Made by a program: the position numbers and the translations under genes. From an uncultured Bacteroidota bacterium (GTDB taxonomy: Bacteria; Bacteroidota; Bacteroidia; Flavobacteriales; BACL11), in contig CABXPN010000004.1 in assembly GCA_902514225.1 (NCBI GenBank), positions 1 to 56,960 of the forward strand: a DNA stretch of 56,960 bases, read 5' to 3'. The notes beneath the pieces are model-generated. The model worked only from the letters and a program-made list of their open reading frames with translations. It was not told the DNA's origin and did no database searches. Positions 26,002 through 37,244 of the stretch are shown here, in pieces (the stretch's first letter is position 1; each line of letters begins with the position of its first letter).

Positions 26002-29000
26002 TTGAACAGAAAAACTTCCTATATATTTTTATTTGTAATAATGATTTTACTTTCATTTAGTAAAGATGCAAAATCATTTACTTTTTTTTCTGATACTTCT
26101 GTTACAGATACAACTTTAGTGTATCCGTTTTCAGCAAATCAGTACGGACCAATGTTTATGAATTTCCCAGATAATTTTAAGCAAAAAGTTGTTTATGACA
26201 TCAATTCAGGAAATTACATTCTTTATCAAAGAATTGGGGAGACGGATTTATTCTCTCAGAAAGTATTATCTTTTCAGGAATATCTGGATTTTCAACTAAA
26301 TGAAATGATGAGTGATCATTGGGATTTAAGAACTTCTGATAAGCAAAAAACGGTTCAGCAATCATACGGATTGCCAAAATTATATGTGGGAGGGGAAACT
26401 TTTGATAAGGTTTTTGGTGGTAATACAGTAGATATTCGCCCCCAAGGTTCTGCAGAATTAATATTCTCCTTAAGAGTAAATAGACAAGACAATCCTAATT
26501 ATACAGTAGAACAAAGAAGAACTACATCATTTGATTTTCAGGAGAAGATACAGATGAATGTTATCGGTAAAATTGGGGAAAAATTAAAACTTACAACTAA
26601 TTTTAATACAGAAGCGACTTTCAATTTTGAGAATGATATGAAATTGGAATATACCGGATTTGAAGATGAGATTATAAAGAAGATTGAAGTAGGAAATGTA
26701 AGTTTGCCTTTAAACGGAACTTTAATTACTGGTTCTCAAAGTTTATTTGGTTTTAAAACACAACTTCAATTCGGAAGAACAACAATTACAGGTATTTTAT
26801 CTCAACAAAAATCTACTACCTCAGAAGTAGAAGTAACTGGAGGTGCACAAACAACAGAATTTGATATTTATGCTGATGATTATGAGGCAAACAAACACTT
26901 TTTCTTATCTCATTATTTTAAAGAAAGCTATAATACATCATTAGAAAATCTTCCTTTTGTAAACTCTCCAATCAATATTACAAAAGTTGAAGTTTGGGTA
27001 ACAAATAAAACTGGGGAAACAACTGATAGTAGAAATATTATTTCTTTCTTGGACTTAGGGGAAACAGGAAATAATTTACAAAATATAGATTTTACAACAA
27101 CTAATGGAGGGTCTTATCCTGATAATGATGCCGCTAATGATATGTATCAAAAGTTGCTTAGCCAATATTCAGGGATAAGAAATGTAAATCAGGTAAATAA
27201 CGAACTCTCTACTCCATCAAATTTAGCAATTAATTTTATTGGCGGTCAGGATTTCGAAAAGTTAGAAAGAGCAAAAAAACTAAAAGCTACAGAATTTACT
27301 ATTCACCCACAATTAGGTTATATATCTTTAAACCAAGCATTAAATAATGATGAGGTTTTAGCAGTTGCTTTTCAATATACAATTGGAAATCAGACTTATC
27401 AGGTAGGGGAATTTACAACAAGCGGACCTAGTGCCCCGGATGCTTTAATTCTTAAACTTTTAAAAGGAACAACATTTTCACCTTCACTCATGAATTGGGA
27501 ATTAATGATGAAAAACATCTATGCTCTTGGGGCTTATCAAATGAGTTCTAATGAATTTGTATTAGATGTTTTATACGAAAATACAGAAGAGTCAGGTGGT
27601 CTTACGAACTATATTCCTGAAGGAAATATTAACGGGACTCCAATTATCCAATTATTAAATTTAGATAATCTGAATCAGCAACAAGCAGAGGTTTCAGATG
27701 GTGTTTTTGATTTCATTGAAGGTTTAACTGCTCGTTCTTCAAATGGGAGAATTATTTTTCCGGTTTTAGAGCCTTTCGGATCAGATTTAAGAAGTAATTT
27801 TAATAATCAGTCAATAGCAGACAAATATGTTTATGATTATTTATATGATTCTACATTAACTGTAGCAAGGCAATATCCTGAGTTAAATAAATTCAGGTTA
27901 AAAGGGTCTTATAAATCCTCATCAGGAGCGGAAATATCATTAAATGCTATGAATGTTCCTGAAGGATCTGTTACTGTTACTGCTGGTTCTCAAAAATTAG
28001 CAGAAAACCAACATTACACTGTAGATTACATGCTCGGTAGAGTTACAATTATTGATGAAGGCATTTTGAATTCGGGTGTACCAATTAAAATCAAACTAGA
28101 AAATAATGCAATGTTCGGTATTCAGGACAAAACATTAATTGGTTTTCATGCAGATTATGAAATAAATAAAGATTTTATTATTGGTGGTACTTTGTTAAAA
28201 CTATCAGAGGCTCCTTATGTAAATAAAATTAATGCGGGTGATGAGCCAATCTCAAATACAATTATTGGTTTGGACGGAATCTATCAAAATGAATCTCCAT
28301 TCATTACTAAAATGATAGATATGCTTCCGTTTTTAGAAACAAAAGCTAAGTCCAGAATAATTGCAACCGGAGAAGTCGCTACTTTAATTCCGGGCCATCA
28401 CAGAAGAATTGATAATGGGGAAGGAGGGACTTCTTATATTGATGACTTTGAAGCAAGTAGAAGCTCTATTGATATAAAAAATGTTCGTTCTTGGAATTTA
28501 TCATCTATACCGCAAGGACAAGAAAGCATTTTTGAAAATGCAAACCTAAATAATGATTTAACACTCGGTTTTAAAAGAGCAAAACTTGCTTGGTATACAA
28601 TAGACCCTTCCGTATTTTTCCGTACTTCATCTATTACTCCTCCTGGTGTTGATAATAAGGTTCAGTTACCAAACGGAAATCAAATTTCTCAACAGTCTTA
28701 TCATTATTCCAGAGAGATTTTAGAAAAGGAAGTTTTCCCTAATAAAGATCCTCAATATGGTAGTCAGATTACAAATATGTCAATTCTTGATTTAGCATAT
28801 TACCCTTCTGAAAGAGGGCCTTACAATTATTCAGTAAATGGATTAAATTCTGACGGAACGCTTATGAATCCTCAGAATAATTGGGCGGGTATCATGAGGA
28901 AAATTGAAACTAATGATTTTGAAGCTGCAAATATTGAATTTGTAGAATTTTGGATGATGGATCCATTTAATTCTGAAGATGGAGATATTAATCATAATGG

Positions 29001-32000
29001 AGGTGATTTGTATATTCAACTTGGTAATGTATCGGAAGATGTTTTAAAGGACGGATATAAAAGTTTTGAAAATGGGCTTCCTACATCTGATATAATTAAA
29101 GATGTAGATACTACAGTTTGGGGTAGAGTGCCAACCTCATATTCCATTGTAGATGCATTTGATAACGACCCATTAACAAGAGAATATCAAGATGTTGGTT
29201 TGGATGGATTATCAGATTCGGATGAGTTATTATTCTTTGATTCTGTTTATGTCCAAGAAATTGCTAATAACCCCGCACTTGGTACTACATCTATTGCATA
29301 TCAAAATGCATTAAATGACCCTTCTGGAGATAATTATCATTATTTTAGAGGAACAGATTTTGATAATGCAGAAACTCCATTATTACAGAGATACAAACAT
29401 TTTAATAATATTGATGGGAACTCTGCTACTATTGAACAATCAATAGAATCTTATTTAACTTCTGCTACAACTATTCCTAATTCAGAAGATATAAACAGAG
29501 ATAATACTCTTGGAGAGTCCGAAAGTTATTTTCAATACAAAGTTAGGATTTCTCCACAAACAATGAATGTTGCTAATCCGTATATTTCGGATGTTTTAGA
29601 AACTACAATAACTACAAAAAATGGTGATGACAGACTTATTAAATGGTACCAATTCAGAGTGCCAGTTTATAACCCTGAAAAAGTAGTTGGAGGAATTCAA
29701 GATTTTAAATCTATTCGTTTTATGCGTATGGTTCTTTCTGATTTTTCTCAGCCAATCATTTGCAGATTTGCAACTTTAGAACTTGTTAGAGGGGAGTGGA
29801 GAAGATATAACTTACAACTTACTGAAGGTGGAGAGTATATTCCAAATGATATTTTAGATGAAACTCTTTTTGATGTTTCTTCTGTAAATATTGAGGAAAA
29901 CGGACATAGAGTTCCGGTTAATTATGTTTTGCCTCCAGGAATCGAACAAAATATAGATAACACAACTACTACTTTAAGAAAGGATAACGAACAATCATTA
30001 GTGTTAAAAATATGCGACTTAGCGGATGGAGATGCAAGAGCAGCATACAAAACATCAGATTTGGATGTAAGAGCATACAAAAGATTAAAAATGTTTGTTC
30101 ATGCGGAAGGAAAAGAAGATGACTTAGAAGATGGAGATTTATCTTGTTTTATCAGATTAGGTACTGATTTTACTTCTAATTATTACGAATATGAAATTCC
30201 ACTAAAAGTAACAAATCATGGTGATAACGGAAGGACAGAAGTTTGGCCAATCGAAAATAATATAGATATTTTGTTTGAAGATTTTCAACTTGCAAAGCAA
30301 CAAAGAAACTTATCTTCTACAGATGTAAGTACTCCTTTTATTAGTTTTTTAAGTGGAGGTAAAAAGATAATTGTTGTAGGTAATCCGAATTTAAGTAGAG
30401 TTAAAACAATAATGATTGGAGTAAGAAACCCTAAGAAGACTTCAATAGATTCGGATGATGATGGACTATCAAAATGTGGGGAAATTTGGGTTAATGAGTT
30501 AAGATTAACAGATTTTAATGAATATGGAGGTTGGGCTGCAAATGCCAGATTTACTACCAGATTAGCAGATTTTGGTACTGTTACTATGGCCGGGAATATG
30601 AGTACTATTGGTTTTGGTTCTATTGAGAAGAAAGTAAATGAGAGACAGAAGTCTGATGATTATCAATATGATCTTTCTTCTAATTTAGAGTTAGGAAAAT
30701 TTTTTCCAGAAAAGTATGGAGTTAAAATTCCAATGCATATTTCTTCCTCCGAACAAATAAGTAACCCTCAATACAATCCGTTAGATCCGGACATACTTTT
30801 AAGTACATCATTAGAAGCAATAGGGACTAAATCAGAAAAAGATAATTTAAAACATATTACCCAAGACTATGTAAGCAGGAATGCAATAAACTTTACAAAT
30901 ATTCGAAAAATATCAACTCAGAATAAAGGAGGTAATGGAGATAGTAAAACTCCAAAAATATATGATTTAGAAAACTTTACTGTTTCTTATTCTAAAAATG
31001 AGATGTTTATCAGAAATATAAACACAGAAAAAAATAACACTAAAACTTACAGAGGGGCTTTAACTTATAATTTTAATACAAGGCCAAAAAACATTAAGCC
31101 ATTCTCAAAACTAAAAATTGGTAAGGGGCCGTATGCTAGGTTGATTAAAGATATAAACTTTAATACTATGCCAAAATCTTTTTCTTTCCGTTCGGATTTT
31201 GACAGAATGTATAATGAAACTTTATTAAGGAATGTAAATAATTCCTACATGATTATTGATCCTACTTATAACAAGTATTTTAATTGGAATAAAAGTTATG
31301 AATTTAAGTATGATATTACCAGAACATTTAAGGTGGATTTTTCTGCAAGAAGCCAAGCAAGTATTGACGAACCAGAAGGAAGAATGGACAGAGACTATTC
31401 CTTTTTCAGAGAAAATAGAGATACAGTATGGCAAAATTTTTGGAAGGGAGGCAGACAAGAAATGTATCATCATGATGTTTCTGTAAATTATCAACTACCT
31501 TTAAATAAGATTCCGTTAACTAACTTTTTAAGTTTAAATACCAGATATAATGCAAATTATGATTGGACTGCAGCTCCACTTTCTTTATCAGAATTAGGAA
31601 ATAATATCCAGAATTCTAATAATATCCAATATAACGGACAGATTAATCTTACTACACTTTATAATAAAGTTCCGTATTTTAAAAAGATTTTAGCTAAAAG
31701 TGGAAGAAAACAAAGAGGTAGAGGAAGAACATCCAGAACAAATAATGAAGACAATAAGAAAGAAGAGGAAGAAAAGAAAAAGGATCAATACAAAGCATTA
31801 AAGTATGCTACAAAATTTGTTTTAGGGGTTAAAAATATTTCTGTAAATCTTACTCAAAATCAAGGTACATTTATTCCAGGGTTTATGCCAGAATCACGAT
31901 TTTTCGGACAAAATTGGGGAGAACTTGCCCCAGGGATTCCTTTTGTTTTAGGATCTCAGAGAGATATTAGAAATTATGCTGGACAAAATGGATGGATTAC

Positions 32001-33168
32001 ACAGAATGAGACCTTAAATACATTATATAAAACAAATTCATCTTCTAATTTGGTTTTAAGAAGTACAGTGGAACCGTTTAATAAATTTAGGATTGAATTA
32101 ACTGCAAATAAAAACACTTCCCTTTCTGAGCAAGAATATTATCGTTGGTCTTCTGATGATAATATGTTCTTAAGTTTCTCTCCAACTGAGCAAGGGAACT
32201 TCTCTATTTCGTTTATTTCCTGGAGAACAGCCTTTAGAGGTGATGATGAAAATTCTTCCTCAAAAACTTTTCAGCAATTCCGAAATTACCGAAATGAAAT
32301 AGCTAAAAGTGTTGCTGCACAAAATCCAAATTATAACGGCATTATTGATTCAACTGGATTTCCAACAGGATATGGATCTACATCTCCGGATGTTTTAATT
32401 CCTGCATTTTTAGCAGCTTATTCAGGAAAAAATACTGTGGGAGCTTCATTAAATACTATGCCAACAATTCCATTACCAAATTGGAGAATAAATTATGATG
32501 GTTTGATGCAATTGAAAGTTATTAAAAAGAAATTTCAGACATTTAGTATCGGACATGCTTATAGAAGTACTTATTCTGTAGGTTCATTTATCAGTAGTTT
32601 GGATTATGATGATAACGGTAGTGGCTGGTCTTCAACTATAAATCCTAATAATGGAAATTTCTTTTCTATGTACGAGATTGGTCAGGTTACAATAAATGAA
32701 CAATTTTCTCCTTTAATTAAGTTAGATATGACTTGGAAAAATTCATTAATCACAAAGTTAGAGATTAAGAAAAATCGAACCTTAAATCTCTCTCTTGCAA
32801 ACAATCAGCTTACCGAAATAAATGGCTCGGAATATATTATAGGTACTGGTTACAGAATAAAAGATTTAGAATTTAAATTCAGATCCGGAGGAAGAGGGAA
32901 GAAAATTTCTTCTGATTTAGACTTAAAACTAGATTTTAATGTTAGAAACAATAAAACTGTAATCCGTAAAATTGTTGAAGATGAAGAGCAAATAACAATG
33001 GGACAACAAACAATAAGTATTAAATTTTCAGCAGATTATGTTGTAAATTCAAGATTAAACCTAAAAATGTTCTACGATAAAGTAATAACAAATCCTTTCA
33101 TTTTCACTAGCTTTCCGGGAGCAATAACTAACGCAGGATTTAGTTTAAGATTTACTTTAGCCGGATAA
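26002..33168 (+). CDS. sprA: T9SS outer-membrane translocon / gliding protein SprA
   Basis: 2388 residues, the expected size for SprA. Signal peptide after a TTG start ([18 protein letters not shown]); the next Met (residue 14) would destroy the signal, so TTG is preferred. The opening [20 protein letters not shown], the segments [20 protein letters not shown] and [20 protein letters not shown], and the long beta-rich C-terminal half ending [11 protein letters not shown] match SprA/Sov. SprA forms the very large beta barrel through which T9SS cargo crosses the outer membrane, and is needed for gliding. A Lys/Glu/Arg-rich hydrophilic insert lies at about residues 1896-1935. The T9SS-tailed proteins in this window are presumably its clients. 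Confidence 0.96.
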   Translation: MNRKTSYIFLFVIMILLSFSKDAKSFTFFSDTSVTDTTLVYPFSANQYGPMFMNFPDNFKQKVVYDINSGNYILYQRIGETDLFSQKVLSFQEYLDFQLNEMMSDHWDLRTSDKQKTVQQSYGLPKLYVGGETFDKVFGGNTVDIRPQGSAELIFSLRVNRQDNPNYTVEQRRTTSFDFQEKIQMNVIGKIGEKLKLTTNFNTEATFNFENDMKLEYTGFEDEIIKKIEVGNVSLPLNGTLITGSQSLFGFKTQLQFGRTTITGILSQQKSTTSEVEVTGGAQTTEFDIYADDYEANKHFFLSHYFKESYNTSLENLPFVNSPINITKVEVWVTNKTGETTDSRNIISFLDLGETGNNLQNIDFTTTNGGSYPDNDAANDMYQKLLSQYSGIRNVNQVNNELSTPSNLAINFIGGQDFEKLERAKKLKATEFTIHPQLGYISLNQALNNDEVLAVAFQYTIGNQTYQVGEFTTSGPSAPDALILKLLKGTTFSPSLMNWELMMKNIYALGAYQMSSNEFVLDVLYENTEESGGLTNYIPEGNINGTPIIQLLNLDNLNQQQAEVSDGVFDFIEGLTARSSNGRIIFPVLEPFGSDLRSNFNNQSIADKYVYDYLYDSTLTVARQYPELNKFRLKGSYKSSSGAEISLNAMNVPEGSVTVTAGSQKLAENQHYTVDYMLGRVTIIDEGILNSGVPIKIKLENNAMFGIQDKTLIGFHADYEINKDFIIGGTLLKLSEAPYVNKINAGDEPISNTIIGLDGIYQNESPFITKMIDMLPFLETKAKSRIIATGEVATLIPGHHRRIDNGEGGTSYIDDFEASRSSIDIKNVRSWNLSSIPQGQESIFENANLNNDLTLGFKRAKLAWYTIDPSVFFRTSSITPPGVDNKVQLPNGNQISQQSYHYSREILEKEVFPNKDPQYGSQITNMSILDLAYYPSERGPYNYSVNGLNSDGTLMNPQNNWAGIMRKIETNDFEAANIEFVEFWMMDPFNSEDGDINHNGGDLYIQLGNVSEDVLKDGYKSFENGLPTSDIIKDVDTTVWGRVPTSYSIVDAFDNDPLTREYQDVGLDGLSDSDELLFFDSVYVQEIANNPALGTTSIAYQNALNDPSGDNYHYFRGTDFDNAETPLLQRYKHFNNIDGNSATIEQSIESYLTSATTIPNSEDINRDNTLGESESYFQYKVRISPQTMNVANPYISDVLETTITTKNGDDRLIKWYQFRVPVYNPEKVVGGIQDFKSIRFMRMVLSDFSQPIICRFATLELVRGEWRRYNLQLTEGGEYIPNDILDETLFDVSSVNIEENGHRVPVNYVLPPGIEQNIDNTTTTLRKDNEQSLVLKICDLADGDARAAYKTSDLDVRAYKRLKMFVHAEGKEDDLEDGDLSCFIRLGTDFTSNYYEYEIPLKVTNHGDNGRTEVWPIENNIDILFEDFQLAKQQRNLSSTDVSTPFISFLSGGKKIIVVGNPNLSRVKTIMIGVRNPKKTSIDSDDDGLSKCGEIWVNELRLTDFNEYGGWAANARFTTRLADFGTVTMAGNMSTIGFGSIEKKVNERQKSDDYQYDLSSNLELGKFFPEKYGVKIPMHISSSEQISNPQYNPLDPDILLSTSLEAIGTKSEKDNLKHITQDYVSRNAINFTNIRKISTQNKGGNGDSKTPKIYDLENFTVSYSKNEMFIRNINTEKNNTKTYRGALTYNFNTRPKNIKPFSKLKIGKGPYARLIKDINFNTMPKSFSFRSDFDRMYNETLLRNVNNSYMIIDPTYNKYFNWNKSYEFKYDITRTFKVDFSARSQASIDEPEGRMDRDYSFFRENRDTVWQNFWKGGRQEMYHHDVSVNYQLPLNKIPLTNFLSLNTRYNANYDWTAAPLSLSELGNNIQNSNNIQYNGQINLTTLYNKVPYFKKILAKSGRKQRGRGRTSRTNNEDNKKEEEEKKKDQYKALKYATKFVLGVKNISVNLTQNQGTFIPGFMPESRFFGQNWGELAPGIPFVLGSQRDIRNYAGQNGWITQNETLNTLYKTNSSSNLVLRSTVEPFNKFRIELTANKNTSLSEQEYYRWSSDDNMFLSFSPTEQGNFSISFISWRTAFRGDDENSSSKTFQQFRNYRNEIAKSVAAQNPNYNGIIDSTGFPTGYGSTSPDVLIPAFLAAYSGKNTVGASLNTMPTIPLPNWRINYDGLMQLKVIKKKFQTFSIGHAYRSTYSVGSFISSLDYDDNGSGWSSTINPNNGNFFSMYEIGQVTINEQFSPLIKLDMTWKNSLITKLEIKKNRTLNLSLANNQLTEINGSEYIIGTGYRIKDLEFKFRSGGRGKKISSDLDLKLDFNVRNNKTVIRKIVEDEEQITMGQQTISIKFSADYVVNSRLNLKMFYDKVITNPFIFTSFPGAITNAGFSLRFTLAG

Positions 33169-33169
33169 T

Positions 33170-33199
33170 TTTGATAACTGAGGTAAAAGTGTATTTTTG
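33170..33199 (+). promoter_or_regulatory. Promoter of gcvH
   Basis: TTTG at 33170-33173, 18-bp spacer, TATTTTTG at 33192-33199, 14 bp before the gcvH ATG at 33213. The -33 element touches the sprA stop codon. Confidence 0.55.
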
Positions 33200-33212
33200 T
33201 AAAAAATTTAAA

Positions 33213-33590
33213 ATGAATATTCCAGATAATTTAAAATATACAAAGGACCATGAATGGGTAAAAGTTGATGGCAACATAGCTACAATTGGTATTACTGATT
33301 TTGCTCAAGGAGAACTTGGTGATATAGTTTTTATAGATATTGATACTGAAGGAGAAGAATTAGATAATGAAGAGGTGTTTGGAACTATTGAAGCAGTAAA
33401 AACAGTTTCAGATTTATTTATGCCTATTTCAGCTGAGGTATTAGAATTTAATGAAGATTTAGAGGACTCTCCAGAAAATATAAATACAGACCCGTATAAT
33501 AAAGGTTGGATTATTAAAGTTAATATTTCAGACACTTCTGAATTAGATGCTTTATTATCAGCTGAACAATACAGAAATCTTATATCATAA
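33213..33590 (+). CDS. gcvH: Glycine cleavage system H protein
   Basis: 125 residues from ATG 33213, beginning [20 protein letters not shown], the standard GcvH opening; the longer frame from 33171 overlaps the promoter and adds atypical residues. The lipoyl-lysine site is in [13 protein letters not shown]. GcvH shuttles the aminomethyl group among the P, T and L proteins, and in many bacteria also takes part in lipoate transfer. The other gcv genes are not nearby, as is common in Bacteroidota. Placement behind sprA is, from memory, a conserved neighbourhood in flavobacteria. Confidence 0.96.
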   Translation: MNIPDNLKYTKDHEWVKVDGNIATIGITDFAQGELGDIVFIDIDTEGEELDNEEVFGTIEAVKTVSDLFMPISAEVLEFNEDLEDSPENINTDPYNKGWIIKVNISDTSELDALLSAEQYRNLIS

Positions 33591-33593
33591 ACT

Positions 33594-34280
33594 ATGGAAT
33601 TAAAAAAGAACCCAAAAGCAGATTTAGAAAACAAGAAAGGTATTTTCCTTCAGATTGGATTAATAATATCTTTACTCTTAGCGATTGCTGCTTATGAGTA
33701 CAAATCATATGATGCACTTAAAATAGGTGATTTTGGTGATGTAGACATGGCAGAACTTGATGAGGAGGACATTGAAATTACAAGACCAGATGAGGTTAAG
33801 CCACCTCCACCTCCGGAAGCTCCGCCAGAAGCTCCTGAAGAAATTGAAATTAAAGAAAATGAAGAAGAATTAGAAACTGAACTTGATGTTGAAGATGCAG
33901 AAACAGATCAGGATGAAATGATGGAATTTGAAGAGGAAGAATTTTCAGAGCCATTTATTTCGGTAGAGCAAATGCCAATGCTTGGTGATTGTGAGGATGA
34001 GGCTTGTACTCAAACTGAAATAATGAAGTTTATTGCTCGTAATTTTAAATATCCAGAAATTGCAAAAGCAAATGGAGTAGAAGGTAGAGTAATCTTAGAG
34101 TTTGTTGTTGAGAAAAGCGGTAAGGTAGGTAGAATAAAAGTTCTTAAAGGACTTGACAAACATGTCGATAAAGCTGCAATTGATGTTGTAGAAAAACTCC
34201 CAGAATTCTCTCCAGGTAAACAAATTGGAAAACCAGTCCCTGTAAAATATACTGTACCAATTAAATGTACTTTAGGATAA
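33594..34280 (+). CDS. TonB-like energy transducer
   Basis: 228 residues. One N-terminal membrane helix (about 16-36), a short proline run (KPPPPPEAPPEAPEE at about 69-83) followed by a strongly acidic linker (about 84-118), and a C-terminal TonB domain (about 140-228: ARNFKYPEIAKANGVEGRVI and SPGKQIGKPVPVKYTVPI). Two cysteines in DCEDEACTQ precede the domain, as in many Bacteroidota TonBs. TonB couples the proton-motive force (through ExbB/ExbD, not here) to outer-membrane transporters. The unusually acidic linker may set reach in the periplasm. Only 3 bp separate it from gcvH. Confidence 0.92.
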   Translation: MELKKNPKADLENKKGIFLQIGLIISLLLAIAAYEYKSYDALKIGDFGDVDMAELDEEDIEITRPDEVKPPPPPEAPPEAPEEIEIKENEEELETELDVEDAETDQDEMMEFEEEEFSEPFISVEQMPMLGDCEDEACTQTEIMKFIARNFKYPEIAKANGVEGRVILEFVVEKSGKVGRIKVLKGLDKHVDKAAIDVVEKLPEFSPGKQIGKPVPVKYTVPIKCTLG

Positions 34281-34301
34281 TGTTAAAATATACTTTAATA
34301 A

Positions 34302-34332
34302 AAAAAACCTACTTGAAAAAGTGGGTTTTTTT
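34302..34332. terminator. Bidirectional Rho-independent terminator
   Basis: AAAAAACCTACTT pairs with AAGTGGGTTTTTT around a GAAA tetraloop (34315-34318), with A-runs on one side and T-runs on the other. It lies between convergent tonB-like and cysN genes and could end both. Confidence 0.88.
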
Positions 34333-34354
34333 AGATTCTAATCTTAGATATATT

Positions 34355-35623
34355 TTAGAGAATCATACCTGCAGCAACCGTTTCATTTGTTGCTTCATCT
34401 ACTAAAATAACACTTCCAGTATTTCGGTTTCTTCTGTAACTATCAAAGAAAAGAGGTTTAGTTGTACGGATTGTAATTCTACCGATATCATTTAATCCAA
34501 TTTCTAAATCATCTTCATTTCTGTGTAAAGTATTGATGTCCATTTTGTATTTTACCTCTTTAATAATACATCTTGCAGTTTGGCTTGTATGTCTGATGGT
34601 GTATTTCCCTCTTAGAATCATTTTTTTATCATTCATCCAACAAATCATTAGATCAACATCTTGTTCAATAGTTGGTTTGTTGTTTGCTCTCACTAACATG
34701 TCACCTCTACTGATGTCAATATCATCTTCTAAAGTCATGCAAACTGACATAGGTGAAAAAGCTTCTTCAACCTCTCCATCAAAAGTGTCAATTGATTTAA
34801 TTTTTGAAGTAAATCCTGAAGGAAGTATAGTTACATCATCTCCAGGTTTAAAAACTCCACCTTCAATTCTCCCAGCATATCCTCTATAATCTGGATGTTC
34901 TGCTGATTGAGGACGAACTACATATTGCACAGGGAACCTACAATCTACATGGTTTTGATCGGATCCAATATGAATATTTTCTAAAAGATGCATTAAAGTT
35001 GACCCATCATACCAATCCATATTTTCAGATCTATCCACAACATTATCTCCATTCAGTGCTGAAATAGGAATAAAACGAACATCTTTAATCTCTAATTTTG
35101 TTGCAAAATTTTCAAAATCTTTTTTTATTTTATCAAAAGCTTCTTTACTGTAGTCCACTAAATCCATCTTATTCACACAAACTGCAATATGTGGTATTTG
35201 TAAAAGGGATGCAATAAATGCATGTCTTTTAGTTTGTTCAATTACACCATGTCTTGCATCTACTAAAAGTAATGCTAAGTTTGCTGTTGATGCTCCTGTA
35301 ACCATATTTCTTGTGTATTGAATATGTCCTGGAGTATCTGCAATAATGAATTTTCTTTTTGGAGTAGCAAAGTATCTGTAGGCAACATCAATAGTAATTC
35401 CTTGCTCTCTCTCTGATCTTAATCCATCAGTTAATAGCGCAAGATTTACACCTTCTTCACCTCTTTGTTTACTTGTTTCTTCCAATAATTCCATTTGATC
35501 TTCAAAGATTGATTTACTATCGAAAAGTAACCTTCCAATCAAAGTACTTTTCCCGTCATCTACACTTCCTGCAGTTGTGAATCGTAAAAGCTCCATATCT
35601 AAATATCCTATCGTTTCGCTCAT
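34355..35623 (-). CDS. cysN: Sulfate adenylyltransferase subunit 1 (GTPase) CysN
   Basis: 422 residues, an EF-Tu-like GTPase: GSVDDGKS at 19-26, DTPGH near 97-101, NKMD near 152, then the beta-barrel domains with CRFPVQYVVRPQ. CysN couples GTP hydrolysis to CysD-catalysed formation of adenosine 5'-phosphosulfate from ATP and sulfate. It is standalone, not fused to APS kinase, because cysC is separate. Last gene of cysC-cysD-cysN, 12 bp after cysD. No cysH or sulfite reductase is in the window, which fits a supply role for sulfation. Confidence 0.96.
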   Translation of the reverse strand: MSETIGYLDMELLRFTTAGSVDDGKSTLIGRLLFDSKSIFEDQMELLEETSKQRGEEGVNLALLTDGLRSEREQGITIDVAYRYFATPKRKFIIADTPGHIQYTRNMVTGASTANLALLLVDARHGVIEQTKRHAFIASLLQIPHIAVCVNKMDLVDYSKEAFDKIKKDFENFATKLEIKDVRFIPISALNGDNVVDRSENMDWYDGSTLMHLLENIHIGSDQNHVDCRFPVQYVVRPQSAEHPDYRGYAGRIEGGVFKPGDDVTILPSGFTSKIKSIDTFDGEVEEAFSPMSVCMTLEDDIDISRGDMLVRANNKPTIEQDVDLMICWMNDKKMILRGKYTIRHTSQTARCIIKEVKYKMDINTLHRNEDDLEIGLNDIGRITIRTTKPLFFDSYRRNRNTGSVILVDEATNETVAAGMIL

Positions 35624-35635
35624 AATTTTCGTTTT

Positions 35636-36541
35636 TTAAAAATAACCTTCTTTTTTTCTGTCTTCCATGGCTGCTTCCGATCTTTTATCATCTGCTCTAC
35701 CACCTCTTTCAGTAACTCTTGTTGATGCAACTTCTTCAATAATTTCTTCTAAAGTTCCGGCATCCGATTCTGCAACACCTGTACAGGTCATATCTCCAAT
35801 AGTTCTACATCTTATGGTTCTTTCCTCCCAAACTTCATTATCCTTCAATTGGATGTAATCACATTTTCCTAAAAGCACACCATCTCTATTGACTATTTCT
35901 CTTTTGTGAGAGAAATATAAAGAAGGCAATTCAATTTTTTCGTGTAAAATATATTGCCAAACATCCATTTCAGTCCAGTTAGAAATTGGAAATATTCTGA
36001 AGTGCTCCCCCATTTTCTTTCTTCCGTTAAAAAGGTTCCAAAGTTCAGGTCTTTGATTTTTCGGGTCCCATTGTCCAAATTCATCTCTATGAGAAAAAAA
36101 TCTTTCTTTAGCTCTTGCCTTTTCTTCATCTCTTCTGGCTCCACCCATTGCGCAATCGTATTTTCCTTCTTCCAGTCCTTCCAAAAGAGTAACAGTTTGC
36201 AATCCATTTCTGGAGGCATTGATTCCTGTTTCTTCAACTGCAGTTCCATTATCAATCGAATCTTGGACATATTTTACGATTAAAGTTTCTCCTGTTTCGT
36301 CCATCAATCTGTCTCTAAATTCAATAGTTTCAGGAAAATTGTGCCCAGTATCAACATGCATTAAAGGAAAAGGAACTTTCCCTGGATAAAATGCCTTTCT
36401 GGCAAGGTGGAACATAATAATAGAATCTTTTCCCCCAGAGAATAACATTACAGGTTTTTCAAACTGTGCCGCCACTTCTCTAAGAATGAAAATCGCTTCC
36501 GATTCTAGTTCCTTTAAGTGTGTTAAATTGTACGAACTCAT
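35636..36541 (-). CDS. cysD: Sulfate adenylyltransferase subunit 2 CysD
   Basis: 301 residues. PP-loop SGGKDS at 35-40, then LMHVDTGHNFPETIEFRDRL, GGARRDEEKARAKERFFSHR and the C-terminal DRKKEGYF, all CysD signatures. It adenylates sulfate to APS in the cytoplasm with CysN. 3 bp after cysC. Since cysC makes PAPS from the product, the trio yields the universal sulfotransferase donor. Confidence 0.97.
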   Translation of the reverse strand: MSSYNLTHLKELESEAIFILREVAAQFEKPVMLFSGGKDSIIMFHLARKAFYPGKVPFPLMHVDTGHNFPETIEFRDRLMDETGETLIVKYVQDSIDNGTAVEETGINASRNGLQTVTLLEGLEEGKYDCAMGGARRDEEKARAKERFFSHRDEFGQWDPKNQRPELWNLFNGRKKMGEHFRIFPISNWTEMDVWQYILHEKIELPSLYFSHKREIVNRDGVLLGKCDYIQLKDNEVWEERTIRCRTIGDMTCTGVAESDAGTLEEIIEEVASTRVTERGGRADDKRSEAAMEDRKKEGYF

Positions 36542-36544
36542 TTT

Positions 36545-37153
36545 TTACTTGTTTTTTATTATCGGTAAAATATAATCCAAAATTTTCTGTACCGATTCAT
36601 CTATTGAAAGTTCGGATGTGTTTATTTCTATTTCAGGATTTTCAGGAGCTTCAAAAGGTGCACTTATTCCTGTAAAAGCTTTTATTTCTCCTTTTCTTGC
36701 TTTTTTATAAAGTCCTTTTATGTCTCTGTTTTCACATGTTTCTACTGAGGCATTTATATATACTTCAATAAAATTTTCTTCTCCAATTATATTTTTTGCA
36801 ATATTTCGTATTTCAATTGTTGGGCTTATAAAACAGTTTAATGTTACTACTCCACAATTCAGAAAAAGTTTTGATACTTCAGCAATTCTTCTAATATTTT
36901 CTACTCTATCGTCTGATGAAAAAGATAAGTTATTACTAATTCCTACTCTGATATTATCTCCATCCAAAAGCTGATTTAATATCCCTTGAGAATGTAAATA
37001 TCTTTCTACTCCTTTAGCTACAGTTGTTTTCCCAGAACCAGAAAGTCCTGTCATCCAAATAACTTTTGACTTTTGATTTAATAACTCTTCTTTGTCTTCC
37101 CTCTGAAGGATGTCATCAAAAATGGTAAAAATATTTTCTTTTTCCTCTTTCAT
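36545..37153 (-). CDS. cysC: Adenylylsulfate (APS) kinase CysC
   Basis: 202 residues. P-loop GLSGSGKT at 36-43; DGDNIRVGISNNLSFSSDDR is the APS-binding/DGD block; then NIRRIAEVSKLFLNCGVV and GLYKKARKGEIKAFTGIS. CysC phosphorylates APS to PAPS. It is the first gene of cysCDN, divergent from deoC-cysQ and the polysaccharide run across a 91-bp region holding both promoters. The order cysC-D-N with dedicated cysQ and sulfotransferases nearby suggests sulfation rather than assimilation. Confidence 0.97.
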   Translation of the reverse strand: MKEEKENIFTIFDDILQREDKEELLNQKSKVIWMTGLSGSGKTTVAKGVERYLHSQGILNQLLDGDNIRVGISNNLSFSSDDRVENIRRIAEVSKLFLNCGVVTLNCFISPTIEIRNIAKNIIGEENFIEVYINASVETCENRDIKGLYKKARKGEIKAFTGISAPFEAPENPEIEINTSELSIDESVQKILDYILPIIKNK

Positions 37154-37164
37154 ATTTAAGTCGG

Positions 37165-37172
37165 CAAATTTA
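37165..37172 (-). promoter_or_regulatory. -7 promoter box for cysCDN
   Basis: The reverse complement reads TAAATTTG (TAnnTTTG), 11 bp before the cysC ATG. The -33 box is weak. Confidence 0.45.
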
Positions 37173-37196
37173 TGAAAAATATCTGAATTAGAATTC

Positions 37197-37228
37197 TTTA
37201 CATTAATGATATAATTTTAGTAGATTTG
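37197..37228 (+). promoter_or_regulatory. Promoter for deoC and the polysaccharide operon
   Basis: TAGATTTG at 37221-37228 with TTTA at 37197-37200 (20-bp spacer) forms a near-consensus promoter 16 bp before the deoC ATG. It is the only recognisable start of the following 18-gene run; internal promoters cannot be excluded. Confidence 0.5.
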
Positions 37229-37244
37229 TGAGAAATTCTAAGGG

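Noticed and set aside
33305..33634. 109-codon minus-strand frame over gcvH
   Set aside because: Opposite strand of a well-conserved gene; Ser-rich composition is the mirror of Glu/Asp codons.
34533..34889. 118-codon plus-strand frame inside cysN
   Set aside because: Antisense to the conserved CysN barrel domains; no independent protein features.
35893..36283. Overlapping frames of 109 and 125 codons in cysD
   Set aside because: Both lie in alternative frames of cysD and lack conserved motifs; the real frame has complete CysD signatures.
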